52,865 nt of DNA, from assembly GCA_019187365.1 (NCBI GenBank), contig JABARE010000025.1, positions 1-52,865 of the forward strand. The letters run 5' to 3'. The notes under the pieces were generated by a model. That model was not told the DNA's origin and ran no database searches. It saw only the letters and a list, made by a program, of their open reading frames with translations. The stretch's first letter is position 1. Every line of letters starts with the position of its first letter. Shown here one piece after another: positions 33,107 to 41,525 of this stretch. The stretch is from Saprospiraceae bacterium. GTDB lineage: Bacteria; Bacteroidota; Bacteroidia; Chitinophagales; Saprospiraceae. The position numbers and the translations under genes were made by a program.

Positions 33107-34657
33107 ATGAAGAGGAAGATGCTGCCCTGGTTTGCCCTGTTGTGGGCAGGCATTCAGACCGCCGGAAGTCAGACTGCTTCGGAAGCTTTGCGGCTGAGCA
33201 CCAGTCGGCCGGAGGCCACGGCACGGGCGATGGCGATGGGTTCAGCGTTCTCAGCCGTCGGGGCTGATTATACCGCTGTGGCGGTCAACCCGGCGGGCGT
33301 GGCCTTTTATCGCAAGGGTGACGCCACCATCGGCCTGAAGCTGCAGCATACGGCCACGGAAGCCACGTTGCAGTCGCCCACGGGCATCAACGCGCCTTAC
33401 GGCAAAGACCGCAATAAGCTGGCCATTGAAGCCCTGGGCCTGGTTGGCGTGATCGAGCCCCGCAACTTCAACTGGTCCACTCTGAACGTGTCGATTCAAA
33501 TGCACCGGATCGCTGATTTCTCGCAGGGCGTGCACTACGTGGGCACGGGCACAGGATCGATCACAGACCGCTTTTTAGAACGTTCCCTGGACCCTGAGGG
33601 GCAGGGCCTGGAGGGGATCCATCCCGACGACCTCGATCCGTTTGAAGCGGGCCTGGCGTTCGAGGCCGGTGCACTTTACGACCTGGGATCCGACCCCGAC
33701 AAATACATCTACCACACCGACCTGCTGGACCATCCGGGCTTCCAGCTTGAACGCGAACAGCGGCTGAAACTGAACCACGGGCTACACGAAATCAGCTTCA
33801 ACGTAGGTGGCCTTTACCGCGAATGGCTGGCTTTGGGTGCCGGAATCCAGGTTCCCGTGGGCAGTTTCTCCAGCCGCTCGGAGTATTTCGAGCGGGAGGA
33901 TGTTGCCGGTGCGTTGGCGCCTTTCCGCAGCCTGCGTTTCGATTCGGAGCTGACGACCCACGTAGCCGGCGTCGGAATAAAGGCCGGGCTCATCGTCCGC
34001 CCGCTGCCATTTCTCCGGCTGGGAGCCAGCCTGCAGTCGCCTTATGCCCTGGTGCTGCGAGACAAATACAGCACCGCACTCGAGTACACCTTTGTCCTCC
34101 GGGGCGCCGATACCACCATCTCGGTGCAGTCGCCCGACGGCGAATTCAAATACAACCTCTACACCCCCTGGAAGGCGGTCATGTCAGGTGCTCTGGTGCT
34201 TCCTTACGGATTGATCACCTTCGATGCCGACTGGTACGATCCGCGGAACGCGACGTACCGGCTGACAACGCACAGCGACGTCCCGGGCGACAGCAACCTG
34301 CAAGGCCAGGTCAACGCGGACATCGGCAAACAGTACAAGCCCGTATGGCAGTACCGAATGGGCGCAGAGCTGGCCCTGGGCCACCTGCGACTGCGCGGTG
34401 GCCACCAGTGGCTGGAGCAGCCTTACCGCAACGCCACCGGCTGGGATAAGGTCCTGAGTTTTGGGCTGGGTTATCGCGCCAACCGGTTTTACCTTGACCT
34501 CGCTTACGCACTCTCCCAATACGAACAGTCGTTAGCTCCCTACCTCACCGGAGAATCCGATTTCAATGGCGACGGACAGGTGGATGCCGTCATTCCACTC
34601 GTGGACCAGGAGATTGAGCGCACACAATTTATGATCACCCTGGGGTGGAAGTTGTAA
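33107..34657 (+). CDS. Outer membrane porin of the FadL/OmpP1 family
   Basis: From the Met at 33107 the protein has 516 residues and a signal peptide (MLPWFALLWAGIQTAGSQT). The mature N-terminus has the FadL/TodX signature: STSRPEATARAMAMGSAFSAVGADYTAVAVNPAGVAFYRKGD. The rest alternates short amphipathic strands and ends in an aromatic-rich strand (TQFMITLGWKL) typical of outer membrane beta-barrels. The family moves hydrophobic compounds such as long-chain fatty acids across the outer membrane. The internal residues before 33107 in the same frame overlap the previous gene and look untranslated. Confidence 0.85.
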   Translation: MKRKMLPWFALLWAGIQTAGSQTASEALRLSTSRPEATARAMAMGSAFSAVGADYTAVAVNPAGVAFYRKGDATIGLKLQHTATEATLQSPTGINAPYGKDRNKLAIEALGLVGVIEPRNFNWSTLNVSIQMHRIADFSQGVHYVGTGTGSITDRFLERSLDPEGQGLEGIHPDDLDPFEAGLAFEAGALYDLGSDPDKYIYHTDLLDHPGFQLEREQRLKLNHGLHEISFNVGGLYREWLALGAGIQVPVGSFSSRSEYFEREDVAGALAPFRSLRFDSELTTHVAGVGIKAGLIVRPLPFLRLGASLQSPYALVLRDKYSTALEYTFVLRGADTTISVQSPDGEFKYNLYTPWKAVMSGALVLPYGLITFDADWYDPRNATYRLTTHSDVPGDSNLQGQVNADIGKQYKPVWQYRMGAELALGHLRLRGGHQWLEQPYRNATGWDKVLSFGLGYRANRFYLDLAYALSQYEQSLAPYLTGESDFNGDGQVDAVIPLVDQEIERTQFMITLGWKL

Positions 34658-34750
34658 GGCCGCTGAGTGCATGCTGCAGGAGAGTTGCGATGCCTGCATT
34701 TTGATTTCCTGGGAATTTGACCTATCTATGTCGGCGAAACGCTTGCAGAA

Positions 34751-35515
34751 ATGATCGCTGTACTTTCGCCTTCGAAGACGATGGATTTCCGGCATCCGCC
34801 CGGGATGCCCGGCAGGTCGCTTCCCCGCATGCTGGATCAGACCAACGGCCTTGCACATCTTTTGCGCACTAAATCGGCCGCCCAGCTTCGCAAACTGATG
34901 GACGTAAGCGATGCACTGGCGCGCGAAGCGCAGCAGCATTTTCTCAATTATTCGGAGGAGCACAGCGATGCAAACACCAAACCGGCGATCTATGCTTTTT
35001 CCGGGGACGTGTACCGCGGGCTTGACGCCGCAAGTCTAAGCGACAGAGAGGTCGAATACTGCGAGCGGCATGTGCGCATCCTGAGTGGTTTTTACGGGCT
35101 GCTGCGACCGCTGGACCGCATTCAGCCCTACCGGCTCGAAATGGGCCTGGCGCTAAAGGTGGGAAAATGTCCGGATCTGTACGCCTACTGGAAGCCCCAC
35201 ATTGGAAAATGGCTGTCTGCTGACCTGGCCGGGACCAAGCCTCCGGCAATCATCAACCTGGCATCGCAGGAGTATTACCTTGCGATCCCGCTGGAAGACA
35301 TTCCGGTATCCGTCATCCACATCCATTTTCGCGAAATGGCCGGAGGCAAAATGGTCTTCCGGAGTTTTAATGCAAAGCGGGCACGGGGCGCCATGGCGCG
35401 TTACATGGCCGATGCCCGGTGCAGCGAGGTCAGCGAACTCAAACAATTCGACCTGGGAGGTTATGCTTTTGAACCGGACGCTTCAGACGCCCACAACTGG
35501 TATTTCCTGAAATGA
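34751..35515 (+). CDS. yaaA: Peroxide stress protein YaaA (UPF0246/DUF328)
   Basis: The 254-residue protein begins IAVLSPSKTMDF and contains FSGDVYRGLDA, RILSGFYGLLRPLDRIQPYRLEMG and INLASQEYYLAI, all characteristic of YaaA. In E. coli YaaA limits free iron and DNA damage during peroxide stress and binds DNA. The length is typical and the start is unambiguous. The stop overlaps the start of the penicillin acylase gene by 4 bp, so the two are translationally coupled; no functional link is obvious. Confidence 0.95.
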   Translation: MIAVLSPSKTMDFRHPPGMPGRSLPRMLDQTNGLAHLLRTKSAAQLRKLMDVSDALAREAQQHFLNYSEEHSDANTKPAIYAFSGDVYRGLDAASLSDREVEYCERHVRILSGFYGLLRPLDRIQPYRLEMGLALKVGKCPDLYAYWKPHIGKWLSADLAGTKPPAIINLASQEYYLAIPLEDIPVSVIHIHFREMAGGKMVFRSFNAKRARGAMARYMADARCSEVSELKQFDLGGYAFEPDASDAHNWYFLK

Positions 35516-37929
35516 AAAAACTGAAATCGATTGGCGGGCTGTTGTCGCCCTGGATCTTGTCGTGCTTCTGGCTCTGGAAACTCGGGGGACCGATCGAAGC
35601 GGGTGAACAGCGCCTGCCCCCACCGGGAAAGTTTTTCAGCCCCGCCGTGGGAATGTGGTGGAATGCCATGTGGTTAGACCGCTCAACACCGGTGGCCTTG
35701 TCGCTGGAAGGCGTGCAGGGCGAAGTGTATTTCGACGAGCGGATGGTGCCGCACATCTTTGCTGAAGATGACCACCAGGCATTTTTTATTCAAGGGTACG
35801 TACACGCCATGCACCGGCTCTGGCAAATGGATTTTTCGGCGCGGGCAGGGGAGGGGAGACTCAGCGAGTTGGTCGGACCCGCAGCGGTAGAATTTGACCG
35901 GCTGAAACGGCGCAAGGGACTTGCCGAAGCGGCACGCCAAAGTGTGGAACACTGGAAGCAGGATAGCTTCCTGCTTTCGCGGCTGGAGGCCTACGTGCGC
36001 GGCGTCAACGCCCGGATTGGCCAGATGACGGCTCGCGACCTGCCCATTGAATACAAACTGCTCGATTACGCTCCGGAGCCCTGGGACCTGTTCCGCAGCG
36101 CCCTCTACCACAAAAGCATGGCCGAGATCCTTTGCGGGCGCGACAAGGACATCGAGATGAACAACGCGCGGGCATTTTTTGGAGAAGATTTCGCCCGGCT
36201 GTTTCCGGAACTGGACAGCCTGACCGATCCCGTCATTCCCCGTGGAACGGATTGGGCAGGGATCCCACCGATGCCGCAGCTGGAAGCGGGGGAGGCCTCG
36301 GACGTGGGCTTTTTGCCTTTCTCCCGAGACCAGGGGCCATCGGGACTGGGAAGCAACAACTGGGCAGTGGGTTCCGGCAGATCCCGTTCTGGAAATCCCA
36401 TCCTCTGCAACGACCCCCACCTCACCCTCACCCTTCCGTCGATTTGGTACGAGCAACAGATCGCAACCCCGGAGTACCGGGTTTATGGCGTGAGCTTTCC
36501 CGGCATCCCCGGTGTGATCGTCGGCTTCAACGATTCCATCGCCTGGGGTGTCACCAACGCCGGATGGGATGTACTCGACTGGTACCGCGTCGAGTGGAAG
36601 GATGCCAGCATGTCGCATTACAGGCTCGACGGCGAATGGAAACTAACGAACGTTCGTTTGGATACCATCCGCATCCGCGGTGGGGGTTACCTGGTCGATT
36701 CGGTGCGGCTGACGCACTGGGGCCCCGTGCTGTTTACGGATCCGGCACACCGACGCTACGGACTGGCCATGCACTGGATCATCCAGCATCCGCCGGCGCA
36801 ACAGGAGTACCGCACGTTTATGACGATGAACCGCGCGCGCAACTACGACAATTATCGCGAGGCCTGCACGCATTTTCCCTATCCCGCACAAAATTTTGCC
36901 TTCGCTTCCGCCACGGGAGATATAGCTCTGACCCTGGGTGGCAACATGCCGCTCAAGCGCGATCAGCAGGGGCGTTTTGTAGCCGACGGCAGCAACAGTG
37001 GCAACGGCTGGCAGGGCTTCCTCGAACCGCGCTACAACCCGCAGGTTCACAATCCCGAAAGGGGCTTCATCTCATCCGCCAACCAGCGCACGACGGACGA
37101 AGCCTTTCCGGTTTATTACAACGACGGCGATTTTCGTGCGTTCCGCGGCACGCTGATCAACCGCTACCTCGGGCAGCGCAGCGACTGGAGTGTGGAAGAC
37201 ATGATGCGGCTCCAATACAATGCCTACAGCCTCAAGGCGGAAATTTCCCTGCCTTCCCTGCTCGCTTCGTTGGATACCTCGGCGCTCGACGACCGTGGTC
37301 GCCTGGTCGCCCGGCGCCTGCAGGCCTGGGACCTCGTTTACGATTCCTCCAGCGTAGAAGCCGTGTGGTACGATCGCTGGTTCGAGACGTTTCAGCGCCT
37401 GGTGTGGGATGAAGTCCTCGACACCCCGGCCGTGGCGCGTCCCGGGGAAGTGGCGACCATGGAATTGCTGCACAGGCAGCCGGAGAGCCCCTGGTTTGAT
37501 TTGCGCGGCACGGCCTTGCGCGAAGGGGCACTGGAGATCGCGCGGATGGCCTTTGACAGCCTGCTGAGTTTCGACCGGCAGCAGGAGGAAATGCAGGACT
37601 GGGCTCGCTACCGCAACGCCGCCATCCAGCACCTTGCCCGCATACCTGCGTTCAGCGAAACGGGCATCCGGTCTCCCGGCAACGAAGACCTCATCAACGC
37701 CCATGCCCGGGTGTTTGGTCCATCCTGGCGCATGATCGTCGAATTGACTCCCAAGGGCCCGAAGGCTTACGGCGTTTACCCGGGTGGCCAGGAAGGTCAA
37801 CCCGGAAGCCGCCATTACACAGACATGATTGACCACTGGTCAAAGGGGAAATATTACGATCTGCACTTCTGGCACGAGCCGCCGGCTGCGGGATCTTTCA
37901 CTCACAGGCTGAAATTCCAATCCAAATGA
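35512..37929 (+). CDS. Penicillin acylase family amidohydrolase
   Basis: The 805-residue protein is an N-terminal nucleophile hydrolase of the penicillin acylase family. After an N-terminal hydrophobic segment (about 7-24), VYFDERMVPHIFAEDDHQAFFIQGYVHAMHRLWQMDF is the alpha-chain signature. Ser281 in GLGSNNWAVGSG is the expected nucleophile, exposed by autocleavage between Gly280 and Ser281, and NPILCNDPHL follows as in the family. Members cleave amide bonds of beta-lactams, acyl-homoserine lactones or related amides in the periplasm; the natural substrate here is unknown. The gene overlaps yaaA and the next small membrane protein gene by 4 bp each, forming a three-gene operon. Confidence 0.93.
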   Translation: MKKLKSIGGLLSPWILSCFWLWKLGGPIEAGEQRLPPPGKFFSPAVGMWWNAMWLDRSTPVALSLEGVQGEVYFDERMVPHIFAEDDHQAFFIQGYVHAMHRLWQMDFSARAGEGRLSELVGPAAVEFDRLKRRKGLAEAARQSVEHWKQDSFLLSRLEAYVRGVNARIGQMTARDLPIEYKLLDYAPEPWDLFRSALYHKSMAEILCGRDKDIEMNNARAFFGEDFARLFPELDSLTDPVIPRGTDWAGIPPMPQLEAGEASDVGFLPFSRDQGPSGLGSNNWAVGSGRSRSGNPILCNDPHLTLTLPSIWYEQQIATPEYRVYGVSFPGIPGVIVGFNDSIAWGVTNAGWDVLDWYRVEWKDASMSHYRLDGEWKLTNVRLDTIRIRGGGYLVDSVRLTHWGPVLFTDPAHRRYGLAMHWIIQHPPAQQEYRTFMTMNRARNYDNYREACTHFPYPAQNFAFASATGDIALTLGGNMPLKRDQQGRFVADGSNSGNGWQGFLEPRYNPQVHNPERGFISSANQRTTDEAFPVYYNDGDFRAFRGTLINRYLGQRSDWSVEDMMRLQYNAYSLKAEISLPSLLASLDTSALDDRGRLVARRLQAWDLVYDSSSVEAVWYDRWFETFQRLVWDEVLDTPAVARPGEVATMELLHRQPESPWFDLRGTALREGALEIARMAFDSLLSFDRQQEEMQDWARYRNAAIQHLARIPAFSETGIRSPGNEDLINAHARVFGPSWRMIVELTPKGPKAYGVYPGGQEGQPGSRHYTDMIDHWSKGKYYDLHFWHEPPAAGSFTHRLKFQSK

Positions 37930-38288
37930 CGATGACTTCTTCCCGCTTGTACGCGCTCGGCAGCGCTGCCATATCCATCGCAGCGCTCTTCATCCCTTTC
38001 TGGCAGGCCCCGTTCGCCCTTTCGTTGCTTCTGGCCCTGATGTTGCCCGTACCATTGGCATACGGGCTGTTGACGAGCTTTGCCAGCCATGCGATCGCCT
38101 GCATGGTTTTTTGTTCGATGGCCAATGGATCGGGAAGCGGCGACCTCGTCGAACGCATCGGTCGTTTATTTCTTGGAATTTCCCCGGTTTTATTGGTAGT
38201 GATCAGCGCCATGGTGTATGGGTTCACGGCCACCCTTGGCGCCTGGAGCGGCCTGGCTATTCGCAAGTTTCAGACGGGAACCGTTTGA
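37926..38288 (+). CDS. Small integral membrane protein
   Basis: This 120-residue protein has four hydrophobic segments (about 12-25, 29-50, 52-66 and 83-108) and no recognised domain. It overlaps the acylase stop by 4 bp, so it is the third gene of the yaaA-acylase operon. The distribution of charges suggests a four-helix membrane protein. Function unknown. Confidence 0.6.
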   Translation: MTMTSSRLYALGSAAISIAALFIPFWQAPFALSLLLALMLPVPLAYGLLTSFASHAIACMVFCSMANGSGSGDLVERIGRLFLGISPVLLVVISAMVYGFTATLGAWSGLAIRKFQTGTV

Positions 38289-38361
38289 CCATTAGGCATA
38301 TTCGCACCAAATCTCGATGGGAACAGAATGCTGAATCGGACAACAGCCGGTCAGTTGCCGT

Positions 38362-38787
38362 TCACCATTTTTCTTTGGGCAGCCGGGTGACGCCAAAGAA
38401 GCGCCGGATGGAGTAGCGCCCGGTGCCGTAAACCAGCACGTGGATCATGCCTCCGATGAAGGCGATGTTTTTCATGAAGTGGATGGCCTGGATGTTGCGG
38501 ACTTCCGGCGGATCGTTCCAGAATGGGTAAACGATGAAGGTTACCGGCACCCAGTAAAGCAGCAGGAGCGTCACGGCAAAGGCAGGGCGATAACCGATGA
38601 GCAGGAAGATGCCTCCGACGAAAAGGGCAAAAGCGGTGAAGTAGATCAAAAATTCGGGATACCAGCTCAGCCCATACTCGATGAGGGTGCTGCGGGTGCG
38701 GTCGAGGAACTGCAAGGTGGTAAAAGCCTCAAACAGGGAAATGGCCGCGATCATGGCCCTGGCCACCAGGTCAAAACTGTCTTTCAT
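38362..38787 (-). CDS. DoxX-like membrane protein
   Basis: The 141-residue protein has four membrane helices (about 6-28, 44-68, 70-90 and 106-124) with the DoxX-type pattern: a small N-terminal helix followed by LIYFTAFALFVGGIFLLIGYRPAFAVTLLLLYW and AIHFMKNIAFIGGMIHVLVYG. DoxX-like proteins are linked to redox or quinone metabolism and to membrane stress, but exact roles vary. It lies 27 bp after the iscA-type gene on the same strand and may be co-transcribed. It converges on the yaaA operon. Confidence 0.75.
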   Translation of the reverse strand: MKDSFDLVARAMIAAISLFEAFTTLQFLDRTRSTLIEYGLSWYPEFLIYFTAFALFVGGIFLLIGYRPAFAVTLLLLYWVPVTFIVYPFWNDPPEVRNIQAIHFMKNIAFIGGMIHVLVYGTGRYSIRRFFGVTRLPKEKW

Positions 38788-38814
38788 GGCGGTGAGGTCT
38801 GCGCTGTTGGGCGC

Positions 38815-39165
38815 TTAGGCGGAAAAGGACTGGCCGCAACCGCAGGTCTCCCGGGCATTGGGGTTGATAAAACTAAAGCCCCGGTTGTTGAGTCCATCGA
38901 TCCAATCGATCTCCATGCCGATGAGGTAGAGGGCATGCGCCGGTTCCATGAAGACCCGCATTCCCTGGATGTCGTAGACCTGGTCTTTATCCTGTTGGAG
39001 GTCAAATCCGAGCATGTAGCTGAAGCCCGAACATCCGCCGCCTTTGACGCCGATGCGCAAACCGTGGCTTTCGGGAATGTGCTGTTCCTCCCGGATGCGA
39101 TGCAGGGCTTTGATTGCCGTTTCGGTGAGCCGGATGGGTGCTGCCTGGGTGGTTTCTGTAGCCAT
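38815..39165 (-). CDS. A-type iron-sulfur carrier (IscA/SufA/ErpA-like)
   Basis: The 116-residue protein has the three conserved Cys of A-type carriers: Cys45 in KGGGCSGFSY, and Cys108 and Cys110 in ETCGCGQSF. RLTETAIKALHRI at the N-terminus and GLNNRGFSFINPNA before the second Cys motif complete the family pattern. The protein accepts Fe-S clusters from a scaffold and passes them to client enzymes. No other isc or suf gene is in the window, so the precise type (IscA, SufA or ErpA) is left open. Confidence 0.93.
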   Translation of the reverse strand: MATETTQAAPIRLTETAIKALHRIREEQHIPESHGLRIGVKGGGCSGFSYMLGFDLQQDKDQVYDIQGMRVFMEPAHALYLIGMEIDWIDGLNNRGFSFINPNARETCGCGQSFSA

Positions 39166-39255
39166 GTTGCACGTTTGTGTTTGAAACGCAAAGTTAGGGC
39201 TTTTTGTTCGGATGCCTGGAGCGGCAGCTCTGCCCGGAGCTCGGCGAACATTGCG

Positions 39256-39263
39256 TACTTTTG
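39256..39263 (+). promoter_or_regulatory. Bacteroidota-type -7 element
   Basis: TACTTTTG matches TAnnTTTG and lies 18 bp before the ATG at 39282, which supports that start over the upstream start codon of the same frame at 39204. No clear -33 element was found. Confidence 0.45.
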
Positions 39264-39281
39264 CGCCTCAACCCAAACGGC

Positions 39282-39800
39282 ATGGAATTTTTCTTCGAAT
39301 TGCTCAAGTACACCCTGCCATCTGTGGTCGTCATGCTCACGGCCTATTTGCTGATCCGCCAATACCTCGAACGCGAACAGCGCCGCGACCTGGCAAAGCA
39401 GCAACGCGAGCTGGTACAGCACAGCCTGCCCCTCAAACTGCAGGCCTATGAGCGTCTGGCCTTGTTTCTCGAGCGCATCCGCATGAGCAACCTCCTGTTG
39501 CGTTTTGCCGGGGGAGGAAGCGACGTGTCGGGTCTGTGCAAAATGCTCATGATCGGCATCCACCAGGAATACGAACACAACCTCGTACAGCAGATCTACG
39601 TCAGCGACAAGCTCTGGGAGATCGTCGAACTGGCGAAAAACGAAAGCCTTCATGCCCTCGACGAGGCAATGGGCACTTTTGCAGACAGCGATGTGGAAGC
39701 TCTGCGCCGGCATCTCAGCGGCAAAGTCAACGCCGAAACTTCCAGGATCATCGATGCGGCGATCGATGGCATACGCAAAGAGCTCCGCCTGGTCCTTTAA
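39282..39800 (+). CDS. Membrane-anchored DUF7935-like protein
   Basis: From the ATG at 39282 the protein has 172 residues. It has one N-terminal membrane helix (about 6-27, LLKYTLPSVVVMLTAYLLIRQYL), then a charged helical region (EREQRRDLAKQQRELVQHSLPLKLQAYERLALFLERI) and a soluble all-helical domain. This is the layout of a small family widespread in Bacteroidota, often next to basic housekeeping genes, whose role is unknown. It has its own promoter-like element and is followed 99 bp later by the ABC-F gene. The longer frame from 39204 is rejected because its extra residues do not resemble the family and precede the promoter. Confidence 0.65.
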   Translation: MEFFFELLKYTLPSVVVMLTAYLLIRQYLEREQRRDLAKQQRELVQHSLPLKLQAYERLALFLERIRMSNLLLRFAGGGSDVSGLCKMLMIGIHQEYEHNLVQQIYVSDKLWEIVELAKNESLHALDEAMGTFADSDVEALRRHLSGKVNAETSRIIDAAIDGIRKELRLVL

Positions 39801-39868
39801 TTTCTGCTCTTCCCGAATTAAAGCTGTCAACGACCTGCAAACGCCGTGCGGGGTCGGCGGTGAGGGTG

Positions 39869-39876
39869 TAATTTTG
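39869..39876 (+). promoter_or_regulatory. Bacteroidota-type -7 element
   Basis: TAATTTTG matches TAnnTTTG and lies 23 bp before the ABC-F start codon at 39900. The -33 element is not obvious. Confidence 0.45.
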
Positions 39877-39899
39877 CGGCCGCAACTGCAACAACCATT

Positions 39900-41525
39900 A
39901 TGATTCAAGCCATCCATGTCAGCCTCGCTTACGGAAAACGATTGTTGTTCGACGAGGTCAACCTTCAGTTCAACAAGGGAAACTGCTACGGCATCATAGG
40001 CGCCAACGGCGCTGGAAAGAGCACCTTCTTGAAGATCCTCAGCGGAGAGATTGTTCCCACCAAAGGCCATGTCGAGATCACACCGGGGGAGCGCATGGCC
40101 GTGCTGCGCCAAAACCAGAGTGAATTTGACAACCACAGCGTCTTGAATGCGGTACTGATGGGTCATCACAAACTATGGAAGCTGATCCGTGACCGCGAAG
40201 AGGTCTATGCAAAAGCCGATTTCAGCGAAAGCGACGGCATTTTGGCCGCACAGCTCGAGGAGGAATTTGGAGAGCTTGGCGGCTACATGGCAGAAAGCGA
40301 TGCAGGTTCGCTGCTCAGCGCCTTGGGAGTCGATGAATCCCTCCACCACTCATTCATGAGCGACCTCGCTTCCAATCTCAAAGTCCGCGTTTTGCTGGCG
40401 CAGGCGCTTTTTGGCAATCCGGACATCCTCCTGCTCGACGAGCCAACCAACGGACTCGACCTGGAAAGCGTGGCGTGGCTGGAGAATTTTTTGGCGGATT
40501 ATGAGAACATCGTGGTCGTAGTCAGCCACGATCGGCACTTTCTCGATGCGGTATGCACCCACGTCGTCGACGTCGATCGCCAGCGCATGAACATCTATAC
40601 GGGGAACTACAGTTTCTGGTACGAGTCGAGCCAGCTGTTGTCGCGGCAACTCAGCGATAAGAACAAAAAAATCGAAGACCGGCGCCGCGAACTCATGGAG
40701 TTCATCGCGCGTTTCTCGGCAAACGCCTCGAAAAGCCGCCAGGCCACTTCACGGAAGAAGGCACTCGAAAAACTCAACATCGAACAGATCCAGCCCTCGT
40801 CTCGCAAATATCCCGGCATCGTTTTTAAACCCGAGCGCGAACCGGGAGACCAGATCCTGTCGGTCGACGGACTGGGGGTCATAGTGGAAGGACAATCCTT
40901 GTTTTCCCGCGTGAGTTTTATGCTGAACAAAGGCGACAAGGTGGCGGTCTTGTCGCGCAACCAGATGGCCGTGCACGCCCTGTTCGACGTGCTCGCCGGT
41001 GTGCGCGATGCCGATGCCGGGCGTTACACCTGGGGCACAACGATCACGCGCGCTTACCTTCCTGCCGACCTTTCCATGCATTTTGCCAACGACCTGACGC
41101 TGATTGACTGGCTTCGCGAAGGCGTTCCGCCGGGAACGCAGGATGTCGATGAGATCTTTTTGCGCGGCTACCTGGGCCGCATGCTGTTTAGCGGCGACGA
41201 CGTGCTCAAACGTTGCAAGGTGCTCAGCGGTGGCGAAAAGGTAAGGGCTATGCTCAGCAGGATGATGCTGCAAAATCCCAATGCACTGCTGCTCGACGAA
41301 CCCACCAACCACCTCGACCTGGAAAGCATACAGGCGTTCAACGAGAACATGATCGAATTTCCCGGTGTGGTGTTGATCAGCTCCCACGACCACACCTTTC
41401 TTCAATCGGTATGCAACCGCATCATTGAAATCGGTCCTAACGGTTGTTTGGATAAATTGATGGATTTCGACGATTACCTCGAAAGCGAATCCATTCGCGA
41501 AGCCCGCAACCAACTCAGCGTCTGA
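39900..41525 (+). CDS. ABC-F family ribosome-associated ATPase
   Basis: The 541-residue soluble protein has two ABC ATPase domains and no membrane helices, as in ABC-F proteins that bind the ribosomal E site to rescue or regulate translation. Domain 1 has a perfect Walker A (GANGAGKST, 34-42) and LLLDEPTNGLD, but the signature motif is altered (SDLASNLKVR instead of LSGGxxxR). Domain 2 has a normal signature (LSGGEKVRAMLS) and LLLDEPTNHLD, but its Walker A lacks the Lys (VAVLSRNQMAVHALF). Between them is the charged linker (about 240-285). Similar departures occur in the YbiT-like group. I infer a housekeeping translation factor and not an antibiotic-resistance protein. Confidence 0.9.
   Translation: MIQAIHVSLAYGKRLLFDEVNLQFNKGNCYGIIGANGAGKSTFLKILSGEIVPTKGHVEITPGERMAVLRQNQSEFDNHSVLNAVLMGHHKLWKLIRDREEVYAKADFSESDGILAAQLEEEFGELGGYMAESDAGSLLSALGVDESLHHSFMSDLASNLKVRVLLAQALFGNPDILLLDEPTNGLDLESVAWLENFLADYENIVVVVSHDRHFLDAVCTHVVDVDRQRMNIYTGNYSFWYESSQLLSRQLSDKNKKIEDRRRELMEFIARFSANASKSRQATSRKKALEKLNIEQIQPSSRKYPGIVFKPEREPGDQILSVDGLGVIVEGQSLFSRVSFMLNKGDKVAVLSRNQMAVHALFDVLAGVRDADAGRYTWGTTITRAYLPADLSMHFANDLTLIDWLREGVPPGTQDVDEIFLRGYLGRMLFSGDDVLKRCKVLSGGEKVRAMLSRMMLQNPNALLLDEPTNHLDLESIQAFNENMIEFPGVVLISSHDHTFLQSVCNRIIEIGPNGCLDKLMDFDDYLESESIREARNQLSV

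Noticed and set aside
38784..40169. Long minus-strand frame of 461 codons over the iscA-type, DUF7935-like and ABC-F genes
   Set aside because: It is a shadow frame opposite well-supported genes and encodes no recognisable domain outside its overlap.
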